Assembly (NCBI GenBank): GCA_903819975.1
Contig: CAIJFI010000004.1
Location: forward strand, 248,001 to 312,000
DNA length: 64,000 bases
Reading direction: 5' to 3'
DNA from: an uncultured Bacteroidota bacterium
GTDB lineage: Bacteria > Bacteroidota > Bacteroidia > Chitinophagales > Chitinophagaceae
Shown: positions 9,318-18,830 of the stretch, in pieces
Layout of the letters: every line of letters begins with the position of its first letter
Position numbering within the stretch: position 1 is the stretch's first letter
The notes under the pieces: generated by a model
Seen by the model: only the letters and a program-made list of their open reading frames with translations
The model's database searches: none
What the model was told of the DNA's origin: nothing
Made by a program: the position numbers and the translations under genes

Positions 9318-9386
9318 GCATTCGTTGCATTAAATTAATATTTATTTTTTGTAAAACAAACAATCTAATACATAAATACCTAAATA

Positions 9387-10862
9387 TTAGGAGCGCTTAG
9401 TTCCTTTAATTATTCCTCTACATTTTGGAGATCCACAAACACAATTAAAAGGTTCCATGGTATCATCTAAAAAACTTGCATAGTCCAATGTAAGTTCATC
9501 TCCTTTTTTAATGTCTCGAGTAGTGTATACATTTAAGCCAATATATTCACAATTTGCTTCGCAACTATGATTTTGTGGAGACCATTCTTCGGGTTCTGAA
9601 GCCCATAAAATATATACATCCTTACTTATTGGGTAAGCGTATCTTCTGAAGTTTAATTTTTCGTTTTCATTCCAGTTTTCGTCAACATATTTTTTGGTTA
9701 CAATTCTTTGTGCTTTTTCTTCTCCTTTAAATACTAAGGTTCCTTTTGGCAAATCAAATTTTGCATAAATGCCATAACCTGCTATGGCATTGCCTTTTAT
9801 AACATGTTTTTTTTGTTTTCGCTGAAAACGTGCTAAGCCTTCTATAATGATTCGCTCTAAAAAACCTCTTTGACCTGCACCATCATGTTGTAATATATAA
9901 TCTGCCGATCCCTCGTAACCTTCGGCATAAAATACCGAACATGTAAAATTAATTTCTAAGAAAAATATTTCTCCTTTATCGTTCATTCTAAAATCCATTC
10001 TTCCGTAACCCACTCCATTAAAAGAAGTGAAAACCTGTTCGGCAATATCTTGTAATTTGGTTGCAAGCACTTTGTCAGTAACTGGGATATTTGCATTAGG
10101 GTGTAGTTCGGATGTTTTTAGCGCATAGGTTTTGAAACTAAATCCTTCTGGAAAAATATATTCAACGGGAACAAATCTGGTACAGGTTTTACCGTCCGCA
10201 TTAGCACATACTAAAACCGTAAATTCTCTACCCTCAATGTATTCTTCCACTAAGGCCGATCCAAATTCATTTAATATTGCTTTTACTTTTTGCAATAAAG
10301 CAGCTTCGTCATTAACCTTACTTGCCTCATCTACCCCTAAACTATCTCCAGCTTTTGCAGGCTTTACAAATAAGGGAAATTGAAGTTTGCCAGGTAATTG
10401 TGTTAATTCGGTTGCTGATTCAATTAATATATGTGCAGGTGTTTTAACGCTTTCACAAAACGCCAAATACTTCATTGTGGCTTTTGGCGGGTCATATAAA
10501 TTCATGCTGGGCCCAGTATAAGGCAATTCTAGTAAATCTAAACATGTAATTACGTCAATAGAAGGCACTTTCCATTCCAAATAACCCTCGCAGAGGTTAA
10601 TATATATATCGTAATTATTATTCTTAAGTTCTTTTAATTGTTGGTAGGTAGTAAGCTTATTCAAAAACACATGATCTATTTTAGCTTCTGGCATAATAGA
10701 CGAAAGTTCACGCTTTGGGTCATAATATTGGTAGTCGACGCCGGATGTAGAATAGTCTGGTTGTAAAACACAAATTTTTAAATTTTCAAAAGACTTTTTA
10801 TCACCAAGTGTAGGGAGCGGGCGCATATTTTTAATTTTTTCTTCTTCTTGCAAATGCATCAT
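9387..10862 (-). CDS. ATP-grasp ligase fused to SET-domain methyltransferase
   Basis: In this 491-residue fusion, residues about 25-345 form a D-Ala-D-Ala-ligase-like ATP-grasp fold: YTGPSMNLYDPPKATMKYLA, the ATP-binding lysine block FPLFVKPAKAGDSLGVD, VEEYIEGREFTVLV, and the Mg-binding FFLEINFTC. Residues about 351-465 are a SET domain with GYGIYAKFDLPKGTLVF, the SAM/pseudoknot motif NHSCEANC (431-438) and GDELTLDY. A post-SET cysteine cluster, CVCGSPKC (474-481), follows. It should both ligate carboxylate to amine using ATP and methylate a lysine or similar amine. The ORF overlaps the upstream ATP-grasp gene by 32 bp; an ATG at 10826, 4 bp after that stop, is a credible alternative start. 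Confidence 0.9.
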   Translation of the reverse strand: MMHLQEEEKIKNMRPLPTLGDKKSFENLKICVLQPDYSTSGVDYQYYDPKRELSSIMPEAKIDHVFLNKLTTYQQLKELKNNNYDIYINLCEGYLEWKVPSIDVITCLDLLELPYTGPSMNLYDPPKATMKYLAFCESVKTPAHILIESATELTQLPGKLQFPLFVKPAKAGDSLGVDEASKVNDEAALLQKVKAILNEFGSALVEEYIEGREFTVLVCANADGKTCTRFVPVEYIFPEGFSFKTYALKTSELHPNANIPVTDKVLATKLQDIAEQVFTSFNGVGYGRMDFRMNDKGEIFFLEINFTCSVFYAEGYEGSADYILQHDGAGQRGFLERIIIEGLARFQRKQKKHVIKGNAIAGYGIYAKFDLPKGTLVFKGEEKAQRIVTKKYVDENWNENEKLNFRRYAYPISKDVYILWASEPEEWSPQNHSCEANCEYIGLNVYTTRDIKKGDELTLDYASFLDDTMEPFNCVCGSPKCRGIIKGTKRS

Positions 10863-11952
10863 TAATAATATGAACTATTAATTCTGAAAAACTTTGATTG
10901 GCGTATCTTAAAATAGCACCGATAGAAGTAAAGTTTTCGTCCTCACTTATACCACATTGTGCATTTACTTCTAAAACAAATGGGACGCCTGTACTTTGAT
11001 CCACTCTTACATCCACTCTTGCATATCCAGTTCCTCCTACCGCTACATATGCATCCCATGCAATTTGTTGTATCTCCATTTTAGTATCATCCTTACTAAC
11101 TGCGTATTCATAAAAATTTTCGTTTTCAGGCATTGGGGTTTCGTCTTCATATATCTCCCAAAGTCTATCAAAGGATAAAAATTTCTCTTTTGCAGGAAGA
11201 GATGAGTGAAAGACACGTTCTACCGGAGGATATATTTTTGCATATTCGGGTTGTGTATGGCTTCCTACAATCATAACAGTATATTCAGGTCCGTCTATAA
11301 AGGATTCCGCTATAATGCCTTCTGATGAAAGGTCCCAGCCTCTGTAGCCTTCAAACATTTTATTAATTTGTTCCATTAGCTCGGCTTCCTTTTCAACAAC
11401 ATTTTTTATGCCTACTCCTAAACTTCCACCCGAAACAGCAGGCTTTACTATAACTGGTGCACCAAGTTTATTAAATATAGAATCTGCAATAATATTGTTT
11501 ACTTGAATATGCTCCCATTTAGGTGTTGCCACTTGTGCTTTATCAAAAGCAATCTTCATTGGAATTTTGGACGTTGTTATTTCGTAAAAGAAATCATCAG
11601 CACCTGTATAAACAATATTCTTTTTATTTAATTCTTTAATTACAGATAAGCCTGGCGCTCCATTAATTTCATCGCCGTCACATAAATTTAATACAATAGG
11701 AAAGTAATCTCCTTTTTGTGCTTCACTAAAAATTTCTTGAATTATATTTTTGTAATTTTCTAATGTTACAGGCTGCCATTTCCAAGGCAGATCCAATTCA
11801 GAAAAAACTTTTTTATACTCTTCAATACTTTGAGTAAAATCATAGTAGTAATCCAAGTTAGGATCCGGATTACTTAGCGATGGAGCTAATACCCAAACCT
11901 TTAAATGTCCAACTGGAACAAAGGGGTAAAATAAATTTCTTAATGCTGTCAA
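10831..11952 (-). CDS. D-Ala-D-Ala ligase-like ATP-grasp enzyme
   Basis: This 373-residue cytoplasmic ATP-grasp enzyme has an N-terminal preATP-grasp domain (VGHLKVWVLAPSLSNP), the DDL-like block YTGADDFFYEITTSKIPMK, the ATP-binding GAPVIVKPAVSGGSLGVG, the Glu block IAESFIDGPEYTVMI, and the metal-binding YARVDVR and VLEVNAQCG. It is longer and more divergent than housekeeping Ddl. It is the first gene of a coupled pair with the ATP-grasp-SET fusion, with which it shares a similar ligase domain. The pair probably builds or modifies a peptide-like metabolite or protein tail; the substrate is unknown. Confidence 0.9.
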   Translation of the reverse strand: MTALRNLFYPFVPVGHLKVWVLAPSLSNPDPNLDYYYDFTQSIEEYKKVFSELDLPWKWQPVTLENYKNIIQEIFSEAQKGDYFPIVLNLCDGDEINGAPGLSVIKELNKKNIVYTGADDFFYEITTSKIPMKIAFDKAQVATPKWEHIQVNNIIADSIFNKLGAPVIVKPAVSGGSLGVGIKNVVEKEAELMEQINKMFEGYRGWDLSSEGIIAESFIDGPEYTVMIVGSHTQPEYAKIYPPVERVFHSSLPAKEKFLSFDRLWEIYEDETPMPENENFYEYAVSKDDTKMEIQQIAWDAYVAVGGTGYARVDVRVDQSTGVPFVLEVNAQCGISEDENFTSIGAILRYANQSFSELIVHIINDAFARRRKN

Positions 11953-12194
11953 CGCTTGCGTAAATGAATTAGTAAATGTTTGTTATGAAGTTATAAAATA
12001 TTAAACAATGTATTAGCATTTAGTCTTTTATTTAATAAGGTTTTATGCATAGTAACTAGTAGCTTAAGATTGCATTAAGAAAATAGGATAAGGGGTTGAA
12101 TCCAATGTTTATTTAGACCTTTAAAATATCTTATTAATTGTTTATCAACTTATTATGAACTATTTGCTTGTTTTAGTTCTTAAAAACAATTAAA

Positions 12195-12899
12195 ATGCAA
12201 ACAGAAGTTATTATTTGTGATCAACAAGCGGTTTATGCAATAGGAAGTGCAATGATTGCACAAAGACACTCGGCTTTTACATCTACACAAATCTTTGATG
12301 ACTTAAATAAAGTTAAAGAAGCCCTTAGTGCCGACTTACCTCGTGTATTAGTTATTGATAGTAGCATGTTTGATTTTTCGCATAATGAATATATTGACCA
12401 GATCATTAAACTTAAGAAACAGGCACCCATTATGATTGTATTAAATGAAGAAGATGCCCTAATCCTCTTTCAATTAATTGATAATGGATTTTCGGTTATT
12501 GTTTCCCGAAATGCAAGTACCGAAGAATGGCTAAAAGGCTTAGAGATGGCTCAGCTTAGGAAAGTATATTTTAGTAAGGAGATTGCTTATAAAGTACATG
12601 CACTATCTAATAATATGGATGAATTGCAATTAATTGATAGGGTTAATCAGTTGGCGTTATACGACAAGTATATATTAATTAGAATATGTCAGGAAGCGCC
12701 AAGTAAGCTAATTGCTTCTGAATTAGGTAATAGCAAGCGAACCATCGAAGGCCATAGAACTAAAATGATGCAAATGTTTGACGTCAAAAATGTTGCAGGA
12801 CTCGTTAAAATTGCCTGCACTACAAGATTGTATCATAATTACCTTTCAAATCCCGGCTTATATGATGTTACTTTATGCGCTAAAACATCTTCCTTGTAA
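12195..12899 (+). CDS. LuxR-type regulator with degenerate receiver domain
   Basis: The 234-residue protein has an N-terminal receiver-like domain (about 1-130) and a C-terminal LuxR/GerE helix-turn-helix (about 150-220): LIASELGNSKRTIEGHRTKM then FDVKNVAGLVKIA. In the receiver, a candidate phospho-acceptor Asp is kept in VLVIDSS. The acidic pair is reduced to a single D (IICDQQ), and the conserved Lys is replaced by Arg (SRNAS), so phosphorylation-independent or altered signalling is likely. No sensor kinase is adjacent. It diverges from the ATP-grasp pair across a 242-bp gap and may regulate it. Its last 61 bp overlap the convergent acylase gene. Confidence 0.85.
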   Translation: MQTEVIICDQQAVYAIGSAMIAQRHSAFTSTQIFDDLNKVKEALSADLPRVLVIDSSMFDFSHNEYIDQIIKLKKQAPIMIVLNEEDALILFQLIDNGFSVIVSRNASTEEWLKGLEMAQLRKVYFSKEIAYKVHALSNNMDELQLIDRVNQLALYDKYILIRICQEAPSKLIASELGNSKRTIEGHRTKMMQMFDVKNVAGLVKIACTTRLYHNYLSNPGLYDVTLCAKTSSL

Positions 12900-15145
12900 A
12901 AATGGATTGTTTTAAAATTACCATCAATATACATTTGTGCTTGGTCCGTAAAATGTTTGTCGTTTGCCCATCTGCTTTGTCCTCCGGTAATAATGGTTTT
13001 AGCTTCTACTCTTTTTCCAAAATTTACAGCAGCAACAAAACTATTGCCTGAATAGCCATATCTATTTTTTGAGCTAGACGTATTATTAGTAAACATCACT
13101 TTGCTTTCAAAAGCAGGTAGCTGGCCAAACTTGCTTGATGTTTGGGCTACGGCTATACTCCAAGCTGAATCAGTAAAAGGTGCTCCTGGGTTCACTCTCT
13201 GATATCTATTAATTTGCCCCCATGGCATTTCCCAGGTACCATATGTTCGGGTTAAATTGTTTAATGCTTGTGATAAGTAATATAATTTTACATTCACAGT
13301 GAACCCATTAATTGCTTCATATTTCTTGATAATTTGTGTGCCTTCTTCTTCGGTCGTTGCCTGGCCTTTATACTTTTGAGTTGACATTTCCGCCATCCAA
13401 TGAATAGCAATAGTTTGTGCAATAGAATTGGTGTCGGCATCATGATTCCATTTTTCTAAATAGCTTATCGCTTTTTCCAGTGCTGGTGTTATCAAATTTT
13501 TCCTTGCTCTTTCAACGTTGGTATCTGCTTGCACTTTTCTTGCTTCTGTAATTAAGGAAGGTAATAAAATGTCAAATGCAGTCAAGTGTTTATTGTATCC
13601 TAATTTAATTAAATCGTCTAAACTAATTTTATCAATTCCTTCTAATAATCTCACTGCATTTAAACCTCTTGGATTTTCTCCATCAGGCGCCATATAGCTT
13701 GGATAGTTTTCAGCACTAGGGCTATTTTTTCCTGCAACCGTAAAAGGAGTGGCATTGCAATTTTGTAGCCAACCATTTACAGGATTTATACTTTGAACAA
13801 TTTCGTCAAGCTTATGTACGCCATTCCAATCCGTTGCTTTTATGCTACCATCTACAGGTCTTGTATAATCAAATGATGGATCATTTCTTTTGGGCATAAA
13901 ATTGCCATGCCAATATGCAATATTTCCATCTCCGTCTGCATATACTGTATTATTACTATTATTGGCTAGTAAGTTTAGCGCCGTTTTATAATCATTTATA
14001 TTTTTTGATTTAGTTCTTGTCCAACATTCAATCAATGCATTTAGTGAACGATTGTTTTCATGCAAGCTTAACCATTTATTGTCTCGCTGGCCCATAACAG
14101 GTCCGTGATGCGTTTTGTAAGTAGTAATATTCTTTGTCTTTAAAATACCATTTTCATAATACTTTAAATCTATCATTCTAGTACGAATTGGTAATTGCTG
14201 TTTTTCATATTCATAGGTAAATGCAACTCCTTTTTTAGTCACTTTTTCTTGATAAACATCTGCAACATCGGCATAACTACTTGTATGCATCCAACCTGCA
14301 TGCTCGTTAAATCCTTGGTATATAAACATTTGACCCCAGGTTACTGCACCGTATACATTTAATCCTTCCTCACTCACCATATGCATTTCAGATCGGAAGT
14401 AAAATGGAACATGTGGGTTAATATATAACATTGCATTTCCAGACTTACTATGTTTTGGAGCTATAGCAAATCCGTTGGAGCCCTTTAAAGTTTTTTCTTC
14501 CATGTCAAATGGATTTTGAATACTTGTTTTATTATATACATCTGTTTCTTCCATCTGTCCATAAAATTTTGCCACATCCAGTTCTTTTATCCCACCGGTC
14601 CTAGTTGGGGACACACTTCCATCTGTCCACATTAAATGAAACCAGGGCTTAAATTTAGTAATGACTTCTGGACGTACTTGAGGGTGCTTGGCTAAATAAT
14701 AATTAATACCATCGGCGTGTGCTTGTAGTAATTTTTTAAACCAAGCAGGGCTATTGTTATAATCTTTAATTGCATCCGAACTGTCTTGAATTAATTTCAT
14801 CATCAAGTCGGCATAAATTGATTCTTCATGATGTGTAACAGCTATGTCGTTGGATTTCAATTCGGCCAATCGACCTAACATCTCTAAATAATTTTTCTCT
14901 ATTTGAGAAAAGTTTTCTTCACATTGTGCATACATTAATCCAAAAACTGCATCCGCATCCGTCTTTCCATAAATATGCGGGATTCCCCATTCGTCTCTGA
15001 TAATATTGGTTTGAGCTACATGCTTTTCCCATCTTGCTTTTTCAATGGCGTTTTGGTCTTGTGCTTTTATTTTATTTTGCGCAGAACTTGAATTTGAAAA
15101 AGATAATAATAAAGAGAACGCAATAACAATTGACAGATATTTCAT
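12839..15145 (-). CDS. Penicillin acylase family Ntn hydrolase (second copy)
   Basis: The product is 768 residues from the ATG at 15145, which puts the signal peptide MKYLSIVIAFSLLLSFSNSS first. The longer ORF start at 15196 sits inside the upstream gene's terminator hairpin and is rejected. Conserved features are RDEWGIPHIYGKTDADAVFG, the self-processing nucleophile in KGSNGFAI (S223 in this numbering), and the YQGFNEHAGWMHTSS block. It is a periplasmic amidohydrolase of the cephalosporin/penicillin acylase superfamily, clearly distinct from the copy at 6092. The 3-prime end overlaps the LuxR-type gene convergently by 61 bp. Confidence 0.92.
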   Translation of the reverse strand: MKYLSIVIAFSLLLSFSNSSSAQNKIKAQDQNAIEKARWEKHVAQTNIIRDEWGIPHIYGKTDADAVFGLMYAQCEENFSQIEKNYLEMLGRLAELKSNDIAVTHHEESIYADLMMKLIQDSSDAIKDYNNSPAWFKKLLQAHADGINYYLAKHPQVRPEVITKFKPWFHLMWTDGSVSPTRTGGIKELDVAKFYGQMEETDVYNKTSIQNPFDMEEKTLKGSNGFAIAPKHSKSGNAMLYINPHVPFYFRSEMHMVSEEGLNVYGAVTWGQMFIYQGFNEHAGWMHTSSYADVADVYQEKVTKKGVAFTYEYEKQQLPIRTRMIDLKYYENGILKTKNITTYKTHHGPVMGQRDNKWLSLHENNRSLNALIECWTRTKSKNINDYKTALNLLANNSNNTVYADGDGNIAYWHGNFMPKRNDPSFDYTRPVDGSIKATDWNGVHKLDEIVQSINPVNGWLQNCNATPFTVAGKNSPSAENYPSYMAPDGENPRGLNAVRLLEGIDKISLDDLIKLGYNKHLTAFDILLPSLITEARKVQADTNVERARKNLITPALEKAISYLEKWNHDADTNSIAQTIAIHWMAEMSTQKYKGQATTEEEGTQIIKKYEAINGFTVNVKLYYLSQALNNLTRTYGTWEMPWGQINRYQRVNPGAPFTDSAWSIAVAQTSSKFGQLPAFESKVMFTNNTSSSKNRYGYSGNSFVAAVNFGKRVEAKTIITGGQSRWANDKHFTDQAQMYIDGNFKTIHFYKEDVLAHKVTSYKPGFER

Positions 15146-15185
15146 AAACACAATTTGTGATGAGTTCTTAAAGTTAGGGAAAATA

Positions 15186-15216
15186 AAAAAGCACAACCAT
15201 TATGATTGTGCTTTTT
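15186..15216 (-). terminator. Intrinsic terminator of the amidohydrolase gene
   Basis: An 11-bp stem (AAAAAGCACAA/TTGTGCTTTTT) is followed on the minus strand by a T-rich run. It lies 27 bp beyond the stop of the gene at 15243 and rules out the 15196 start for the acylase downstream. Confidence 0.8.
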
Positions 15217-15242
15217 ATATAAGTCAGATTAATTACTTAATT

Positions 15243-18200
15243 CTAATCTTTTACTCCTGTGTTTTTTGTTGGTTTAACATCCGACCATTCTGTTCTGTCC
15301 AATTGACGCTTACCTGTTACCGTTTCATTTAAGTTATCGGCATTGTATAAACGACCATTCTTCATTACAAACTTGATTGAATTGGTATTGTGAATGTCTG
15401 CCAAAGGGTCCTTATCTAAAATAATTAGATCGGCTAATTTACCGGCTTCGATACTACCTAAATCCTTGTCTAAGCCAAGTCCTGTAGCGCCTAAAATGGT
15501 TGCCACTTTTAATGCATCTATAGTTCTCATGCCACCACTTTGCATTGACCAAACTTCCCAATGGTAACCTAAACCTTGTAATTGACCATGGCTTCCAATA
15601 CCTGCAAGACCGCCTGCTTCCACCAAATTTTTCATACTAACAGCATGTTTTTGGAACACATGCTCCTCTGGTAAGAACCATGTTGCACGACGTCTAGATT
15701 TTGATGCTAGCTCTTCGTATGGAGTAAAGTATTGCATTTTTTCATCATGGTATGGATTTGCATTTTCATAATAATAATTCTCTGCCCATGGTCCACCATA
15801 AGAAACTAGTAAAGTTGGCGTAACAATCATTTTTGAAACTGCAATCGTATTAATCACATCTTTGTATAATGGATAAATAGGAATAGCATGCTCATGTCCA
15901 GGATAGCCGTCTAATAAATTGGTCATGTTTAATTTAAAATCAAGACCACCTTCGGTTGTTGGCATTAATTGTTGATTTTTTGCAGCTTGAATTACCCATT
16001 GTCTTTGTTTTCTATTTCCTACTAAATACATTTTAATATATTTAGTATTAAAGTATTTTGAATACTGTGATAATACCGATTCTGCTTGTGCCGAATCTTT
16101 TAAGTTATAAGACCAATAGCCAACACCAGGTCCTGTTGAATAAATTCTTGGTCCTACCATTGCACCTGCTTCTACCATATCTCCATAAGTTAATACGTCG
16201 GTAGTTGCAGTTTGTGGGTCACGAGTTGTTGTAACACCATATGCAAGGTTGGCTGCATAAACCCAAGCTTGATTTTTATGAATACCCCAGCTTGGCCACA
16301 TATGCGCGTGTGTATCTACAAATCCAGGGATAATTGTTTTGCCCGAAACATCTACCACAGCTGTATTTGCAGCTACTTGAAGGGTTCCGGATTTACCAAT
16401 TCCTTTAATTCTATTGTTAACAATATATACATCTCCACCATCAATAACTTCATCGCCATTCATGGTGATGATTTTTGCGTTCTTTAATAATACCGACCCT
16501 GTTGGGATATCTTTTTGATAATATACGTTCACCCATTGTTCTGTTGCTTTAAACTTAGGTGTTTCTTTTTTATCATTTTTCTTAGCCAAATTATCTTTGC
16601 TTGTTGAATCCTTTTTAGTCGTATCATTCTTTGCTAATTCTTTAGCAGCATCTTCGGCTTTTTTTGCAATGGCTAAACTATCATCAAACGCATAACTCTT
16701 GTCTATATCGTAAGTAAAATGCGCAGCACCCAAACTCCAATGTATGTTTTTGCCATTGTTTTCCCAGCTTGGAAATTCACCTCCCATTTCGGTTAATAAT
16801 TTACTAGGGAATGCTGCATTTTTCGCATCGGCTACAGAAATCTCAATTAATTTTCCAGCTTGAGGAATAGTTACATAATAAATATTGTTATTTACTTGTG
16901 CAATCGCAGCTTTACCAAGTGGCGACATTATGATGCTTGCGGCATTGGAAGGTGGATTGTTTTCTTTTGCTGCATCATCGCCATCTTCTGCAAGCACTTG
17001 TGGTAACATACAAGGATCGCCTGCTGGTTTTCCATTGTGTTGAGCAACACTTCCAAATGTAGTGATCCCAGTAATTTTTACTATTTCTTTTTCATCACCA
17101 CCATCCCATTGTATTGATAATAATTTTCCGTTGTTGTTTAAATAAATTCTGTTTTCATTTTTTACAAAATGCGCATTAGATCTTCCATTGGCTTTGTCAA
17201 TCACGTGAATTTCTGAAGAAGTTAAATCCAACCAACATAATTCATCTTCGTCATCATTGTATGTTGGGTCTTTTGAATCTAAAAACTTTTGAGCAGTTGT
17301 TCGGTTAAATACTAAACGCTTACCACTTGGATCTACTGCAATACCTTGATACAATGCAGATTGTTTTGTGATTTCTGTTTCTTTATTGGTTGCTAAGTCT
17401 ATGCTATGAATACTTCCGCCTTTTACATTCCAGGTAGAGAAATAAATTGTTTTTCCATTAGGGCTCCATGCTGGTTGTGCCTCTGTGTAATTATTTTTTG
17501 TAATTCTTTTTGGAGTTCCATTAGGATAATCCATTATGTACAATCTATTTAAAACTGTAAAAGCCAATTTGCTTCCATCAGGTGAAGGTACTGCATCCCT
17601 TATCTGCGTTGCCTTTGCTGCAATCGTGTCCGTAACTGGATATTTAAATAATACTTCAGGACCCATCTCGATTGTTGCATCTACTGTGTATGCAATTTCA
17701 TCCTGACTTCCTGATTCAATATTTATTTTATGAATTTTACCACCATAAGAAGTTAATAAATATTTACTATCTGGAGTAAATGTCATTGTAGGTAACACTC
17801 CTAAAACCGCAATTGATTCTTGGTCGTCACGTTGCACTGGATACGCTAACCAGTTTTCTTCACCTGTCGCTAAATTTCTTTTTACCAATCCTGTTTTATC
17901 TTCAAATCTTGTACCGTATACCAACCATTTTCCGTCTTTGGATAATACGGGCGTAAATGCCGATCCATATCTTGAAGCAATAGTTCTTGTATTTCCTTTT
18001 TCTCTGTCATATACGCCAATACTATATTGTGGTAACATAGCATTGTAGTTCCATGCACTCATTCTTACTGAGTAATAAATATATCTACCATCTGCACTTA
18101 CTGCTGGATCTATTGTTTTTAAATTGGCTGGTGTTGCAATCAGCTGTGTACCAGCTCCACCATTTTTATGCATTAAATACAATTTTGTATTTCTCCTGCC

Positions 18201-18668
18201 CTTTGTGTAAACTATGTAATTTCCGTCGGGCGTATAAACAGCACCTGGAAAATTTTGATTGTTGTCATCTGTTAATGCAACGGTATCTTTCTTCTCTGTG
18301 TCTATGTACCATAAGTTTTCGGCACCACTACGATCTGAAATAAACATAATTCTTTTGCCATCTGGACTAAAACTAGGATGATTGTCATAAGCCAATCCTT
18401 TAGTTACAGGCGTTGCTTTTCCTCCTTCAATTGGCAGGGTATATATATCACCCATTAAATCAAAAACCAAGGTTTTTCCATCGGGGCTAATATTTACCGA
18501 TGTCCATGTACCTTCATTAGTTTTTAAAGGAATGGCTCTCGAAGCTTTTAAAGGCAATCCCTTAAAACTTGTAAATGAGCTACTATCCTTTTTGGGAGTA
18601 GTTGGGGTTTGGGCTTTGGATTGGATTAAACCTAAGCCTAAAAAAAGCATCAAACTAGTGAATCTCAT
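15243..18668 (-). CDS. TolB-propeller/amidohydrolase fusion protein
   Basis: I choose the ATG at 18668 (1141 residues) because it places the signal peptide MRFTSLMLFLGLGLIQSKAQ first; the ORF extends 27 codons further. The N-terminal two thirds contain repeated PD40/TolB-like blades (ISPDGKTLVFD, FSPDGKRIMFISDR, AWSPNGKTIYFST). A charged KAEDAAKELAKND linker leads to an imidazolonepropionase-like amidohydrolase with the metal site THAHMWPSWG, later His residues in GHEHAIP and GIGSHGQL, and the closing strand KLADLIILDKDPL. This two-part architecture is common in Bacteroidota and Acidobacteriota secreted hydrolases. It probably acts on peptides or cyclic amides. It ends in a clear terminator. 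Confidence 0.92.
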   Translation of the reverse strand: MRFTSLMLFLGLGLIQSKAQTPTTPKKDSSSFTSFKGLPLKASRAIPLKTNEGTWTSVNISPDGKTLVFDLMGDIYTLPIEGGKATPVTKGLAYDNHPSFSPDGKRIMFISDRSGAENLWYIDTEKKDTVALTDDNNQNFPGAVYTPDGNYIVYTKGRRNTKLYLMHKNGGAGTQLIATPANLKTIDPAVSADGRYIYYSVRMSAWNYNAMLPQYSIGVYDREKGNTRTIASRYGSAFTPVLSKDGKWLVYGTRFEDKTGLVKRNLATGEENWLAYPVQRDDQESIAVLGVLPTMTFTPDSKYLLTSYGGKIHKINIESGSQDEIAYTVDATIEMGPEVLFKYPVTDTIAAKATQIRDAVPSPDGSKLAFTVLNRLYIMDYPNGTPKRITKNNYTEAQPAWSPNGKTIYFSTWNVKGGSIHSIDLATNKETEITKQSALYQGIAVDPSGKRLVFNRTTAQKFLDSKDPTYNDDEDELCWLDLTSSEIHVIDKANGRSNAHFVKNENRIYLNNNGKLLSIQWDGGDEKEIVKITGITTFGSVAQHNGKPAGDPCMLPQVLAEDGDDAAKENNPPSNAASIIMSPLGKAAIAQVNNNIYYVTIPQAGKLIEISVADAKNAAFPSKLLTEMGGEFPSWENNGKNIHWSLGAAHFTYDIDKSYAFDDSLAIAKKAEDAAKELAKNDTTKKDSTSKDNLAKKNDKKETPKFKATEQWVNVYYQKDIPTGSVLLKNAKIITMNGDEVIDGGDVYIVNNRIKGIGKSGTLQVAANTAVVDVSGKTIIPGFVDTHAHMWPSWGIHKNQAWVYAANLAYGVTTTRDPQTATTDVLTYGDMVEAGAMVGPRIYSTGPGVGYWSYNLKDSAQAESVLSQYSKYFNTKYIKMYLVGNRKQRQWVIQAAKNQQLMPTTEGGLDFKLNMTNLLDGYPGHEHAIPIYPLYKDVINTIAVSKMIVTPTLLVSYGGPWAENYYYENANPYHDEKMQYFTPYEELASKSRRRATWFLPEEHVFQKHAVSMKNLVEAGGLAGIGSHGQLQGLGYHWEVWSMQSGGMRTIDALKVATILGATGLGLDKDLGSIEAGKLADLIILDKDPLADIHNTNSIKFVMKNGRLYNADNLNETVTGKRQLDRTEWSDVKPTKNTGVKD

Positions 18669-18830
18669 AGCGTATATATTTTTACGAAAGTTAATAAAAC
18701 CCATGCTAAGCGCCGAACATTTCAAATGAATAAGTTGCCGTTCATCCATCTCACACTTAATTGGTGTAAATATATAGCCAAAATTGGCCCAATTAGACCC
18801 GGTTTACGAATTCAATCGTAATTTTACACT

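Noticed and set aside
15146-15196. Upstream start for the second penicillin acylase
   Set aside because: It falls inside the terminator hairpin of the preceding gene; the signal peptide starts at 15145.
18669-18749. Upstream start of the amidohydrolase fusion
   Set aside because: The extra 27 residues are charged and mixed and would bury the signal peptide that begins at 18668.
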